From Hungatella effluvii (GTDB taxonomy: Bacteria > Bacillota > Clostridia > Lachnospirales > Lachnospiraceae), in NCBI RefSeq assembly GCF_003201875.1, contig NZ_QJKD01000014.1:62001-126000 (forward strand): a stretch of 64,000 bases of DNA, in the 5' to 3' direction. Within the stretch, counting starts at the first letter, position 1. Each line of letters opens with the position of its first letter. Positions 24,907 to 34,506 of this stretch are shown in pieces. The notes below the pieces were generated by a model that was not told the DNA's origin, ran no database searches, and saw only the letters and a program-made list of their open reading frames with translations. The position numbers and the translations under genes are program-made.

Positions 24907-25667
24907 TAAAAGGGTTCGTATTTATAGGCCTTCTTCCGTATCATGTTATACTCGATTACCTCCGTGTCAACGTAGGTATGAGAATAGACAAACGGCGTAT
25001 CTGTCTTATCGTAATTAATGCCCTTCAGAAGAAGAAACGGGTGACACTCATCCCCGCTTAAGCCGGCCGGCCCGTTGATCTCCGGAAACTGCCAGTTGGT
25101 CACAGTCTGGATTCTCATGGTATCCCACATCGCCTTCCTTCCCTTGTACCGGTAAAGATAATCGAATATGGACAGCTCCGGGTTAAAGAAGCTCTGCATC
25201 TGCTCCCTGGTAAGCTGCTCCTTCGGGAAATGATCGATACAGTACATGGAAAACCTGTCTCCCGCAAAAAATGTCTTCTTTACGGCAACTATGGTCTCCC
25301 CCAATGACACGCCAAGCGATGAGACGGCTTCTTCCCCGGCCGCCTCCGTGATGACGCCTTCCACCCGCACACCGGGCGTCCTTCCGCCCTTGCGTATGAT
25401 GTTCTCATACAACTCGGGAACGGCCAGGTTAAAGGCGATCCTTCTTGCCATGGGATTAACATACGTTCCGCTCCCATGCCTGGAAAATATACGCCCTTCC
25501 ATCTCCAGCTCCTTAAGCACCGACCGGATGGTGACCCGGCTCACCCCAAACATGGTGCTTAACTTTTCTTCAGAAGGAAGCCTGTTTCCCTTTTCCAGGT
25601 CCATAGACTGGATGTACTCCATCAACTTCTTTTTTACCTGCTGCTTTAAACTGCTCTCCTGCCCCAC
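24903..25667 (-). CDS. GntR-family transcriptional regulator, HutC/UTRA type
   Basis: A 254-residue repressor-type protein: N-terminal winged helix (RLPSEEKLSTMFGVSRVTIRSVLKEL, about residues 25-55) and a C-terminal UTRA ligand-binding domain. The start codon is GTG at 25667 with GGAGG upstream. It is divergent from the purine permease/amidohydrolase operon, and palindromes of the TGGTA...TACCA type lie between them, one over its own -10 box. It probably represses itself and may control the divergent operon in response to an unknown small ligand. It could also control the YesM gene just downstream. Confidence 0.9.
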   Translation of the reverse strand: MGQESSLKQQVKKKLMEYIQSMDLEKGNRLPSEEKLSTMFGVSRVTIRSVLKELEMEGRIFSRHGSGTYVNPMARRIAFNLAVPELYENIIRKGGRTPGVRVEGVITEAAGEEAVSSLGVSLGETIVAVKKTFFAGDRFSMYCIDHFPKEQLTREQMQSFFNPELSIFDYLYRYKGRKAMWDTMRIQTVTNWQFPEINGPAGLSGDECHPFLLLKGINYDKTDTPFVYSHTYVDTEVIEYNMIRKKAYKYEPFY

Positions 25668-25700
25668 TGTGCGCCTCCACTCTTCTCCTGCCGCCGTTCG

Positions 25701-25715
25701 TGGTATAGTATACCA
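25701..25715. promoter_or_regulatory. Probable autoregulatory operator of the GntR gene
   Basis: TGGTATAGTATACCA is a perfect 7-1-7 palindrome. Read on the minus strand it contains TATACT (25712-25707), the likely -10 box of the GntR gene, so binding would block its promoter. Confidence 0.65.
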
Positions 25716-25788
25716 TAAACTGAAAATTCAGGAAAGACTTCCTAACATGTTTCACCATTTCCGCCTCTATTTTTATGCATTCCGAAAA

Positions 25789-25824
25789 GTGGTAATACCA
25801 TTTTTTCCGAAGTGGTAATACCAC
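25789..25824. promoter_or_regulatory. Paired GntR-type operators
   Basis: GTGGTAATACCA (25789-25800) and GTGGTAATACCAC (25812-25824) are near-identical palindromes about 23 bases centre to centre, on about the same helix face. Their core TGGTA-TACCA matches the site at 25701-25715. Confidence 0.7.
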
Positions 25825-25908
25825 TTTTCTCTTTCTACAGTTTTTGCCTCCTTCCCCTTCTATTTTTTGTTATATTGTACAGAAAATAATGTTATTCTCT
25901 TTATTTCA

Positions 25909-25937
25909 TTGACTTTTTCATGTATTCGATCTATCCT
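25909..25937 (+). promoter_or_regulatory. Candidate promoter of the purine permease operon
   Basis: TTGACT, 17-base spacer, TATCCT. It would give a leader of ~75 bases; no purine riboswitch fold is apparent in that leader. Confidence 0.5.
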
Positions 25938-26021
25938 GAAACTAAATCAACAGAATTTTCGCGAATTTTCTGATTTTTTTACGTTACATCACTCTTTTAC
26001 AGCATCAGAAAGGATAAAATC

Positions 26022-27335
26022 ATGAATCAACTAAACGAAGCTTTAGATTCCTTTTTTCATTTAAAAGAACGTGGAACCACCGTCCGGACGGAACTGGTAG
26101 CCGGAGCGACCTCCTTCATGACACTCGCTTTCTTAATTGCAGTCCATCCCTCCATCATGGCCAGCTGCGGAATGGACAAAGGGGCCATGGCCACGGTCAC
26201 TATCGTCAGCGCCATGATATTCACCCTGATCTGCGGCTTATACTGCAACATCCCCTTTGTCCTCGCCACAGCCATGGGCAGCAACGCGCTGATCGCCTAC
26301 TCCATCGTCGGAGCCGGCATCGCCACCTGGCAGGTCGCGCTGGGAATGAATTTTATCTCCGGTGTCATCTTCGTCATCATCAGCGTATGCAACATCCGTG
26401 AAATGGTGGTAAAGGTCATACCGAAGGGACTTAAGATCACCATGGGCGCGGCGGTCGGTATGTTTATCACGGCGACCGGTATGTCCAATGTCAAGCTGAT
26501 CCGCATCAATGATTCCGGCTTTTTAAAGCTGGGAGATTTACACAGCCCGGAAATCATTCTGGCCGGAATCACCCTGCTGCTTATCCTGGCCTTCACCTCC
26601 AGAAAGATGAAATCCGGTCTCCTGCTGGCCATGGTCATCGGAACCGTAATCGGCATCCCCATGGGGCTTACCACCGTTCCCAGCCATTTGATCAGTATGC
26701 CGCCCTCCATGGCTCCGGTTGCATTTAAGCTGGATATCCTGGGAGCCTTAAAACTCGTCTATGTGCCGTTTATTCTCGCCTTCTTCATGGGAGACTTTTT
26801 CTCCACTGTCGGCAATCTGTTCGGCATCGGCTCCAAGGCCAACTTACTGGATGAGGAGGGCAACTTCCCGGATATCAAGAAGCCCTTTATCGTTGACGCC
26901 GTAGGCACCTGCGTCGGTACTGTCATGGGAACCAACACGGTCACCATATACGCCCAGTCCGCCGCCGGAGTGGAAGCCGGAGGAAGAACCGGACTGACCG
27001 CCGTGGGCTGTGCCATCTGTCTGGGACTTGCCCTGTTCTTTACCCCGGTCGCCCTGATGGTTCCAAACAGCGTATCCTCGGCCGCTCTGATCACCATCGG
27101 CTTAGGCATGCTCACCTGCATGGAGAAGCTGGACTACTCTGATTTCACGGAGTATATGCCTGCCTTCGCCTCCGTGATGGGAACCGCCTATACCTACAAT
27201 ATTGCCACGGGACTGACCCTGGGCATCATTACCTGCGTCATTACCAAACTCGCTGCCGGTAAAGCAAAGGAGCTGCATCCTGCCATCTATATCATCGCGG
27301 TTCCCCTGCTCTACTATCTCGTAGCGCTCGCATAA
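26022..27335 (+). CDS. Purine permease, AzgA/PbuG type (NCS2-like)
   Basis: A 437-residue membrane protein with 12-14 predicted helices. The N-terminal block (FHLKERGTTVRTELVAGATSFMTLAF) and the AMGSNALIAY and GTNTVTIYAQSAAGVEAGGRTGL blocks are characteristic of AzgA-type transporters of adenine, guanine and hypoxanthine. It would import a purine base by proton symport. The ATG follows AGAAAGGA. The gene is followed 11 bases later by an amidohydrolase, which suggests that the imported base is deaminated. Confidence 0.9.
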   Translation: MNQLNEALDSFFHLKERGTTVRTELVAGATSFMTLAFLIAVHPSIMASCGMDKGAMATVTIVSAMIFTLICGLYCNIPFVLATAMGSNALIAYSIVGAGIATWQVALGMNFISGVIFVIISVCNIREMVVKVIPKGLKITMGAAVGMFITATGMSNVKLIRINDSGFLKLGDLHSPEIILAGITLLLILAFTSRKMKSGLLLAMVIGTVIGIPMGLTTVPSHLISMPPSMAPVAFKLDILGALKLVYVPFILAFFMGDFFSTVGNLFGIGSKANLLDEEGNFPDIKKPFIVDAVGTCVGTVMGTNTVTIYAQSAAGVEAGGRTGLTAVGCAICLGLALFFTPVALMVPNSVSSAALITIGLGMLTCMEKLDYSDFTEYMPAFASVMGTAYTYNIATGLTLGIITCVITKLAAGKAKELHPAIYIIAVPLLYYLVALA

Positions 27336-27346
27336 GGAGGTGTTTC

Positions 27347-28804
27347 ATGGGAGTCACTCTGTTTAAGAACTGCAAATTTCTATTTGCCGGAGCCGATCCG
27401 AAGTCTGTCTCCACCAGCCATTCCGTTGCTGTGGAAGATGACAGGATTCTGTTTCTGGGGACTGAAAAAGAGTATTACGAACAGCATCCGGAGAAAAGCT
27501 TGTCCACCGTCATCGACTGTACGGATAAGCTTGTTATGCCGGGGCTGGTGGATGGCCACAATCATCTGTGCAACACGCTCATGAATATTTCCAGGGCGTT
27601 TCCCTTCGATTACAGCCACATCTCGGACCACATGCTCACCACCATACACGATCCCTATGGATGGCTGACGCCGGAAAGCCTGTACGACATCACCATGACT
27701 TCGGCCATCAACGCATTAAAACACGGAACTACGACCGTGGAGAACAGCACCATCCTGCCGGACACTGCCTATGAGGCCATGGATACCAGCGGCATACGCG
27801 GCATTCTGGCTCCTCAGATGGCTTCCTCCTTCCGCCTGGATTCAGATCCCCTGAACTGGAAGCAGGCGCTGGAAAAGACAAAATCCTGTATTGAACATTA
27901 CCACAATCCAAAGCGCCGCATGTCGGTGGCCGTACATATTCATGACCTGTGGGACTGTATGGAAAAGCTGATGGACGGCGCGCTGGAGCTGGCGGAGCAG
28001 TATGACACCCGGTTCGTCACCCATTTCTGGGAATTTCAGAACGCCGCGGAACGGGCTGACGAGATGTGGAGAGACGACGGCGGCGCCTTCTCCCACTACA
28101 TGAAAAAGGGACTGATCACCTCCCGCAGCGTGCTCTTCCACGGCTCCATGCTCCGAGAACCGGAGATCGAGGCCATCGCCGGGACCGGCGCTTCCATCAT
28201 ACATAATCCCGATATCAACGGCACCAACTGTGGAAACTGCGCCTACGTTCCCTACATGCTGAAAAAGGGGATCAATGTCGGACTCGGAAGCGATTACGGC
28301 TCCCTCGACGCTATGTCGGCCATGAAGCTGATGCTCATCGTGCACAACATCATGCCGCGGGCTGAACGGGTTCTCCCCTATCAGGCCCCATTTTATGCAG
28401 CCACTATGGGAAGCGCCCGCGCATACGGCCTCGATCAGGAGATCGGTTCCATCGAGCCGGGCAAGAAGGCGGATATCATTACCATTGATTTAAAGAAAGC
28501 GCCTCATCTGCTTCCCCTTTGCACCAGCCTCCTGGAGGCCAGTCCTGAACTTCTCTATTTCCTCTTTACCCGGAACTGCGCCGGGACGACCACCAGCGAA
28601 ACCATGGTGGATGGGAAGTTCCTTCGCCGGGACGGGGAATTTCTCGACCTGGATGAGGAAAAATTCGTCAAAAAGACCTTTGACTGGGCAGAACGGTGCA
28701 TGACCGATCTAATGGAAAAGCACCGATTTGGAGAACATTATGCCCGAATCATCCATCCGGATTTCATGAAGGATGGGGATATCACCTGGGACGTGCTGAA
28801 TTAA
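27347..28804 (+). CDS. Amidohydrolase of the ATZ/TRZ (guanine/8-oxoguanine deaminase-like) family
   Basis: A 485-residue metal-dependent hydrolase. Metal ligands are visible: the HxH pair in DGHNHLCN near residue 70, a histidine in RFVTHFWEF, a histidine in VLFHGSML and the aspartate in LGSDYGS. The C-terminal composite domain reads GSIEPGKKADIITID. Members deaminate purines, pyrimidines, triazines or S-adenosylhomocysteine. The cotranscribed purine permease makes an aminopurine or oxidised purine the likely substrate, but the residues that fix specificity cannot be judged here. The ATG follows AGGAGGTGTTTC. Confidence 0.85.
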   Translation: MGVTLFKNCKFLFAGADPKSVSTSHSVAVEDDRILFLGTEKEYYEQHPEKSLSTVIDCTDKLVMPGLVDGHNHLCNTLMNISRAFPFDYSHISDHMLTTIHDPYGWLTPESLYDITMTSAINALKHGTTTVENSTILPDTAYEAMDTSGIRGILAPQMASSFRLDSDPLNWKQALEKTKSCIEHYHNPKRRMSVAVHIHDLWDCMEKLMDGALELAEQYDTRFVTHFWEFQNAAERADEMWRDDGGAFSHYMKKGLITSRSVLFHGSMLREPEIEAIAGTGASIIHNPDINGTNCGNCAYVPYMLKKGINVGLGSDYGSLDAMSAMKLMLIVHNIMPRAERVLPYQAPFYAATMGSARAYGLDQEIGSIEPGKKADIITIDLKKAPHLLPLCTSLLEASPELLYFLFTRNCAGTTTSETMVDGKFLRRDGEFLDLDEEKFVKKTFDWAERCMTDLMEKHRFGEHYARIIHPDFMKDGDITWDVLN

Positions 28805-28820
28805 TTTCTGACTTACCCAC

Positions 28821-28870
28821 AAAAAACATGGCCGCAGCATCAGCGGATTCCTATCGCTGATGCTGCGGCC
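28821..28870. terminator. Bidirectional terminator between convergent operons
   Basis: Perfect 16-bp arms (28830-28845 and 28855-28870) with a 9-base loop. On the minus strand it is followed by ATGTTTTTT, so it serves the gene ending at 28875 and probably also the plus-strand operon ending at 28804. Confidence 0.88.
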
Positions 28871-28874
28871 GCTA

Positions 28875-30587
28875 TTATTCTTCTTTCACAAAAGTTTCCA
28901 CCCTCGTCTCCATCCGCACCTTTTCTCCCTTGCGGATCTTATAGGCAACCGCAGGGATAGACGCATTGGCATAAAGCACATTCGTATTGGGATCGGCTCC
29001 GATCACGATGCCGACCGCTTCCGGCCCTTCGCCGGATACAGTACAGCCCTGTTTCTTCCAGACCACGGCGGCCGTCTTTCCTTCTGCCGACTCTCCATAC
29101 CCTTCTGTAAACTTCTCCACGGCAAAACCACAGTCATAGGCCATGCAGTTGTAGTCACTCTCCACCTCATGGATCCGCATATGGCCATACTCCGTCGGCA
29201 CCACGACCGAAGTCACCCGGATTCCCGGAAATGGCTGCCAGTCGCTGACTACCCGGTCCGCAAAGATGTGGTACGATTCGCTTACCTTCCTGACAAACAC
29301 GTAATCATCGCCGTCAATCACGAAGGCCAGAGCAGAATCCGGCGCATTCTCATGGAGCACGATCTGGCTGCGCGCCACGGAAAACCCGAATTTCGTGGAA
29401 TACGCGAACTTGGAGTATTTCTCCGGCACATGGCCGTGGCCGTATTTCTCACAGACTCCGGCCGGGTAGGCGATCACATCTCTTCCGCGCCGGTGTACGA
29501 TCATATTAGCCTGAAGCATCATTTTCACCTCTGGCAGAGCCGGAAGCGGCGCGGCCTGTGCGCTCCAGAACGGGTGGTCATCCGGAAGCGCCAGACACAG
29601 GAGCGTCTTCATCCCCCAGTACGGCGATCCCGGCGCATTGTAGCGCTCTGCCATGATTAAATTCGGATACGCGTAGCCGATGGTCAGCACGCCGTCCCGG
29701 TCAAAGATCTTCTGTTCGCACCACCAGTTCAAATGGCGGGCAAGAATTCCCTTAACCACGGCCACAGGAATGTCATCGAGGCCAGCAAATACGTAGGCCG
29801 CCCAGAACGCAGCCTCGCCAAACCGGTAGGATAAGCTCCTTCCATAGGGAAGCGCCGCCCCATCCGCATCGAACCAGCAGATGAAATCCCCGGCGAAGAT
29901 TCTGGCCCGTTCCCGGAAGCGGGCGCACCGTTCCGGGTCCTCATCCGCCATGGCCACGGAATACAAAAGCCCGTAGTAATGCATGGCAAATGAGATATAG
30001 TAATCCTTCTGCCCCGACGCGCCGTCCCGGTACCAGCCGTCTTCCAGATAGTAGCTTTCGATCTTATCCAGGCCGGACTTCAGATTATCTGCGTCGTAGC
30101 GGCAGCCGTTTTTCTTAAGAGCCACATTGACCAGAATCATAAAAAACTGCCAGTTGCAGTCCGGTATGATGTGCTCGTTGATCGCGTAAAGCCAGTCCGC
30201 CAGATGCTTCTGCCCTTTTGCCCCGAGGGGCTCCCAGACCTTATCCGGCGTAAAGATCATCCCGCTTGCAATGGCCGCCATCTCCACGAACCTCTGGTCA
30301 TAATCCGTAAAACCGCCCCAGTATTCCGGATGCGCCGGGTCTGTTCCGTTCCTAAGCCCCTTCTGATAGATTTCCTCAAAGGCGCCGTTTACTCCACCGC
30401 CCTTCCAGAAGGGAACCAGGGCCCACAGCGGCCGGGAAAATGCCTCCATCTCGATGCTGACCTCCGGATAGGTCACTCCGCTGTCTCCCAGATGCAGACG
30501 GGCGCCGCCCTCGCTGTATAATGGTTTTAAAGGATTCAGGACGTAGAACATCCAATCCCTGAAATCCTGTTTCGTCTCTAATCTCAT
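28875..30587 (-). CDS. DUF2264 domain protein
   Basis: A 570-residue protein of the DUF2264 family. The N-terminal ~370 residues are an (alpha/alpha)6-barrel-like domain with SIEMEAFSRPLWALVPFW and a Trp/Asp-rich set of loops, followed by a beta-sandwich. Relatives sit in polysaccharide loci and some resemble polysaccharide lyases or glycan hydrolases, but no activity can be given. The true start is the ATG at 30587 after GAGGAGGAAA. It is the last gene of the operon that starts at the binding protein (35701), so it probably works on the same imported oligosaccharide. No signal peptide is seen, so it is cytoplasmic. Confidence 0.85.
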   Translation of the reverse strand: MRLETKQDFRDWMFYVLNPLKPLYSEGGARLHLGDSGVTYPEVSIEMEAFSRPLWALVPFWKGGGVNGAFEEIYQKGLRNGTDPAHPEYWGGFTDYDQRFVEMAAIASGMIFTPDKVWEPLGAKGQKHLADWLYAINEHIIPDCNWQFFMILVNVALKKNGCRYDADNLKSGLDKIESYYLEDGWYRDGASGQKDYYISFAMHYYGLLYSVAMADEDPERCARFRERARIFAGDFICWFDADGAALPYGRSLSYRFGEAAFWAAYVFAGLDDIPVAVVKGILARHLNWWCEQKIFDRDGVLTIGYAYPNLIMAERYNAPGSPYWGMKTLLCLALPDDHPFWSAQAAPLPALPEVKMMLQANMIVHRRGRDVIAYPAGVCEKYGHGHVPEKYSKFAYSTKFGFSVARSQIVLHENAPDSALAFVIDGDDYVFVRKVSESYHIFADRVVSDWQPFPGIRVTSVVVPTEYGHMRIHEVESDYNCMAYDCGFAVEKFTEGYGESAEGKTAAVVWKKQGCTVSGEGPEAVGIVIGADPNTNVLYANASIPAVAYKIRKGEKVRMETRVETFVKEE

Positions 30588-30604
30588 GTTCTTTTTTTCC
30601 TCCT

Positions 30605-31786
30605 CTACCAGTATGGGTTCCAGTCTTTCGAGAGTCTCGTCAGCGCTTCCATATAGAAGTAATCGCCCCAGATGTTGCACTCGTCAACGCCCTCCGGCGT
30701 ACACGTGTTATACGGAGATTTCTTGGAGTAGGTGCTGTGAAGAACCAGGCCGTTCGATTCCGCCCCGCTCTTTACCGCGTAATTTTCCACCACGGACTTC
30801 ATGATTTTCTTTGCAATGGAGGTGTAGTATTTTGCATCCTCTCCATTTAAATATTTCGCCATTTCCAGCATTCCGCAGGCGGCGATGGAGGCAGAGGAGG
30901 AATCCCGCGGCTCCCCGGAACCGTCTCCAAATTCCAGATCCCAGTACGGTACGAGATCTTCCGGCAGGTGGTCCAGGAAATATCCTGTCACATGGTTAAA
31001 ATCGCCGATATACTCTTCCCGCTTCGTATACCGGTAAGCCATCGCCGTGCCGTAGACGCCCCACGCCTGGCCTCTGGCCCATGCGGAGCCATCCCGGTAT
31101 CCCTGGCAGGTCGCCCCGTGATCCGGTTCTCCCGTCTCCATATTCATGAAAAAGGTGTGCCACGTGGAGTAATCCTCCCGAATGACATTGGCGATCGCCG
31201 TATGGATATGCTTCTCCGCGATATCCCGGTATTCTGCATCCCCGGTCTCCTCCGACGCCCAATAGAGCAGGGGCAGATTCAGCAGACAGTCGATAATAAA
31301 CCGGTAGTTCTCCGGCTGATCCATCGGCCCCCACGCCTGGATAAATTCCCCAATCGGATGGTATCTGGTGATCAGCTGATCCGCCGCCATGACAGCCGCC
31401 CGCCTTCCCTGCCCGCTTCCGGTCAGCTTGTATCCGGCGACGCAGGAAGGGCTGTAGAGAAAGCCCATGTCGTGATGGTCCACGTCCGCCTTCGTCTCGA
31501 TTCTCTTATAAAAGCTGTCGATCTGAATCTCTCCGGCTTCCTTAAACGCCTCGTCCCGGCTCCATTCATAGGCCAGCCATATCTGGCCGGTCCAGAAGCC
31601 CGTCGTCCAGTTGACATTAGGTGTCGGCCGGTAGAAGCCCTCCTCGCTGTACGCCTTCTTGAAGGAATGCGTAAATTCCTTTAAATTCTCCTTCACCTGT
31701 CCGGCGGCAAAATCCATAGCCTGACGGCACGCCTCCCCGGACAGCTCATTCTTTTCATTCAGATGTCTGATCGTATCCGCATTCAT
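30605..31786 (-). CDS. Glycoside hydrolase family 88 (unsaturated glucuronyl hydrolase)
   Basis: A 393-residue enzyme of the GH88/GH105-like (alpha/alpha)6 barrel class. It hydrates the C4-C5 double bond of the unsaturated uronic acid that lyases leave at the end of oligosaccharides, releasing the sugar. The two conserved aspartates are D106 (DHHDMGFLY) and D166 (FIIDCLLNLPLLYWA), as in unsaturated glucuronyl hydrolase. No signal peptide is visible. The start overlaps the end of the upstream GH2 gene by 32 bases. Its presence says that the imported substrate has been cut by a lyase, in line with the heparinase-family gene in the divergent operon. Confidence 0.92.
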   Translation of the reverse strand: MNADTIRHLNEKNELSGEACRQAMDFAAGQVKENLKEFTHSFKKAYSEEGFYRPTPNVNWTTGFWTGQIWLAYEWSRDEAFKEAGEIQIDSFYKRIETKADVDHHDMGFLYSPSCVAGYKLTGSGQGRRAAVMAADQLITRYHPIGEFIQAWGPMDQPENYRFIIDCLLNLPLLYWASEETGDAEYRDIAEKHIHTAIANVIREDYSTWHTFFMNMETGEPDHGATCQGYRDGSAWARGQAWGVYGTAMAYRYTKREEYIGDFNHVTGYFLDHLPEDLVPYWDLEFGDGSGEPRDSSSASIAACGMLEMAKYLNGEDAKYYTSIAKKIMKSVVENYAVKSGAESNGLVLHSTYSKKSPYNTCTPEGVDECNIWGDYFYMEALTRLSKDWNPYW

Positions 31787-33632
31787 GTTTTAAAACCTCC
31801 TCGTAGTAGTTCTGCATCAGATAAAACGCCGGTTTCTTCCGGCTCCTGTCCTCTGTGATCAGTCCCTTGATGTTATATCCCTTCTGGTACTTTCCCAGCC
31901 GCTTCGGCGTACGGAAATCAAACAGGATCCAGGGCGTTGTCCCCTGAATATACGGAATCCTCCGGAACACGGCGATCTGGTTTTCATAGATCTCCTCCTG
32001 TTCCCTCACTGATCCTCTGACACGTCCGGCGCTGCTGCCGTTCTTCTCTTTTGCTCCGGTTCCGGCTTCAGCTTCCTCTGCCGCAAACGACCCATCCGCG
32101 CCAAATTCACTGATGATCACCGGCTTTTCCGGCGCCGACTGTTCCAGTATGGTGCTCAGTTTAGTGTAGTCCGGATCGTACCAGCCGTAATATTCATTGA
32201 GGCCAATCACATCCAGATGCGCCTCCAGCCGGTCTGCAATCCGCAGATTCACGGTATCCACCAGACAGGCCGCGGAGATCAGCCTGGACGGATCGGAACG
32301 CCTGGCATACTCCGCTAAGTCCGCCATGAAGCGGTACCGCTCATCCGTATCCGGATTCTCATTTCCAACGGACCAGATGACGACGCTTGCCCTGTTTGCA
32401 TCCCGTTTCATCATCTCACTCAGCTGGCTTTTCGCCTGTCTAAAGGTATCCGGATTCCCAAAGTCGATCCACCAGTACACGGGAATCTCCTCCCAGAGAA
32501 GGAGGCCTTCCTCGTCGGCCAGCCGCGCCGCCCATTCCGTATGGGGATAATGGGCCAGGCGGACGAAATTGCAGTTCATCTCCCTGGCCAGGCGGAAAGC
32601 TTCCCGTATCTCCTCCTTCGTTACCGCCTTTCCATGGTCTCTGGAGTCCTCATGGAGGCAGACGCCGCGCAGGAACAGAGGCCTGCCATTCAAGCATATG
32701 GAACGGCCCGCCGTCTCAATGGTACGGAAACCGACACGGTCCGAGATCCGGTCAAAAGCCCGGTTCTCCCCGTCATATAAAGTCAGCCGGGCGGTATAGA
32801 GCCTGGGATTTTCAGGGCTCCACAGCTCCAGCTCCGGAACCTTCAGTTTCAGGCGGCCCGTTCCGTCGGGGCCAAAATCCATGATTTCACAGACTCCGAT
32901 CTCCGGTATTTCAAAAAATGCGTTATAATCAGGCGAAATACTGCCGGCGGTCACCGCTTCCACTGTAATTTCCCGCTCTCTTCTTCCGCTCAGTCTCACC
33001 TTCATATCCTGAATAAAGACTTCCGGAAGACGTACGAGAGTTACGCTCCTGTAGATTCCTCCATACGGAAACCAGTCCGTGTTAAGCGAAGGCACATCCG
33101 CCTGATGCCTGGTCCCATCCGCCACAACGATCAGCCGGTTATCCGCTCCCTCCTTCAGATTCTCTGTCGCCTCCACGCAGAAAGGCGTGGAACCGCCTCT
33201 GTGAACGCCGAGAAAACAGCCGTTTAGGAACACCCTCGCCTCACCGGCCACCGCTCCAAACCGGATAAACACCCGCTCATTTCCCCGGCTTCCATAAGAA
33301 AACCGGCGGCTGTAAACCGCCGGTCCCTCATAGTAGAAATACTCCGGTTTTGCGAGATTAAAGACACCGGGAACCGGTACGGTCTCCCAATCGTCGAAAG
33401 CATAGTCAAGAGGTACCGCGCGCCCTTCCTCATTCGTCTCCTCCTCCAGAAACCATTTGGCCCGGAGGCAGTTATCGTATAGGTCCACGGAGAAATTCCA
33501 GAGCCCATCCAGACTCTCTTCCTCTCTCCCTCCCTGCATAATCAGGCTTTCCGCCCCGATTAAGGGAGCGGAATAAGCGTTTTTGTATGCCTCGTTGTGA
33601 ATATTGTCCACGAAATTTTTAATCTCTTCCAT
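31755..33632 (-). CDS. Glycoside hydrolase family 2, beta-glucuronidase-like
   Basis: A 625-residue GH2 enzyme with sugar-binding, Ig-like and TIM-barrel domains. The acid/base glutamate is about E425 in WSVGNENPD and the nucleophile about E509 in IISEFGADG. The length and the block IISEFGADG match beta-glucuronidases better than long LacZ enzymes, so it may release glucuronate or a related beta-sugar from the oligosaccharide. No signal peptide is seen. It sits between the ABC permeases and the GH88 gene. Confidence 0.88.
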   Translation of the reverse strand: MEEIKNFVDNIHNEAYKNAYSAPLIGAESLIMQGGREEESLDGLWNFSVDLYDNCLRAKWFLEEETNEEGRAVPLDYAFDDWETVPVPGVFNLAKPEYFYYEGPAVYSRRFSYGSRGNERVFIRFGAVAGEARVFLNGCFLGVHRGGSTPFCVEATENLKEGADNRLIVVADGTRHQADVPSLNTDWFPYGGIYRSVTLVRLPEVFIQDMKVRLSGRREREITVEAVTAGSISPDYNAFFEIPEIGVCEIMDFGPDGTGRLKLKVPELELWSPENPRLYTARLTLYDGENRAFDRISDRVGFRTIETAGRSICLNGRPLFLRGVCLHEDSRDHGKAVTKEEIREAFRLAREMNCNFVRLAHYPHTEWAARLADEEGLLLWEEIPVYWWIDFGNPDTFRQAKSQLSEMMKRDANRASVVIWSVGNENPDTDERYRFMADLAEYARRSDPSRLISAACLVDTVNLRIADRLEAHLDVIGLNEYYGWYDPDYTKLSTILEQSAPEKPVIISEFGADGSFAAEEAEAGTGAKEKNGSSAGRVRGSVREQEEIYENQIAVFRRIPYIQGTTPWILFDFRTPKRLGKYQKGYNIKGLITEDRSRKKPAFYLMQNYYEEVLKHECGYDQTSE

Positions 33633-33652
33633 CGAAACCAGTCCTTTCCCGA

Positions 33653-34489
33653 TCAGCCCTTTACGCCAGTCGCCGCGATGCCTTCCACGAAGTACTGCTG
33701 CAGTGTCAGGAACACGATCAGAACCGGAATTAAAGACAGTACGGAGGCCGCCATGATCAGGCCGTATTCAGAGCTGTACTGGCTTAAGAACATTTTTAAT
33801 CCCAGCTGAAGGGTCTTCTTGGCTTCCGTTTTTAAGTAGATGAGCGGTCCTAAGAAGTCATTCCAGGTGTTGACGAAGGTGAAGATCGTCAGTGTGGAGA
33901 GCGCGGGCTTGGAGAGCGGAAGCATGATCTTCGCCCAGATCTGATACTCGTTCATACCGTCGATCCTGGCCGCCTCACAGAGCTCATCCGGAATTCCCTG
34001 GTAGAACTGTCTCATCATAAACACGCCGAAGGCCGAGAATGCCTGGAGGCAGATGATTGCCAGATGCGTATCGTTGAGTCCGAAGCTTCTCATCATCATG
34101 AACTGCGGAACCATGTATACCTGCCACGGAACAGCGATGGTTGCGATATAAGCCAGGAACAGCCCGTTCTTATGCTTGAAATTCAGTTTTGCAAATGCAT
34201 ACGCTGCGAAGCTGCTGGTGAGCAGCTGTAAACATGTCACGATTAAAGTGATCTTGACCGTATTTACGACGAATTTCATAAGAGGAATCTTCGTCCAGAT
34301 ATCTATGTAGTTTTTCCATCTCGGATTCTCCGGTATCCACTGAATCGGGAAGATAAATACATCCTTATCCAATTTCAATGAAGCTGACACCATCCATGCA
34401 AACGGTACCAGCATAAGGAATGCAAAGACGATCAGGACTGCATAGAGGATAACCCGGCTGATCTTATAATTTGTGCTTTGTACTTTCAT
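33653..34489 (-). CDS. Sugar ABC transporter permease, MalG type
   Basis: A 278-residue CUT1 permease with six predicted helices and the EAA loop IPDELCEAARIDGM. It follows the companion permease with a 17-base gap and forms the second carbohydrate importer of the window with the genes at 34507 and 35701. Confidence 0.92.
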   Translation of the reverse strand: MKVQSTNYKISRVILYAVLIVFAFLMLVPFAWMVSASLKLDKDVFIFPIQWIPENPRWKNYIDIWTKIPLMKFVVNTVKITLIVTCLQLLTSSFAAYAFAKLNFKHKNGLFLAYIATIAVPWQVYMVPQFMMMRSFGLNDTHLAIICLQAFSAFGVFMMRQFYQGIPDELCEAARIDGMNEYQIWAKIMLPLSKPALSTLTIFTFVNTWNDFLGPLIYLKTEAKKTLQLGLKMFLSQYSSEYGLIMAASVLSLIPVLIVFLTLQQYFVEGIAATGVKG

Positions 34490-34506
34490 GTCTCTACCTG
34501 CCCTCC

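Noticed and set aside
25938..26021. Purine riboswitch ahead of the permease
   Set aside because: The leader is short and AT-rich; I could not build the three-stem purine aptamer core.
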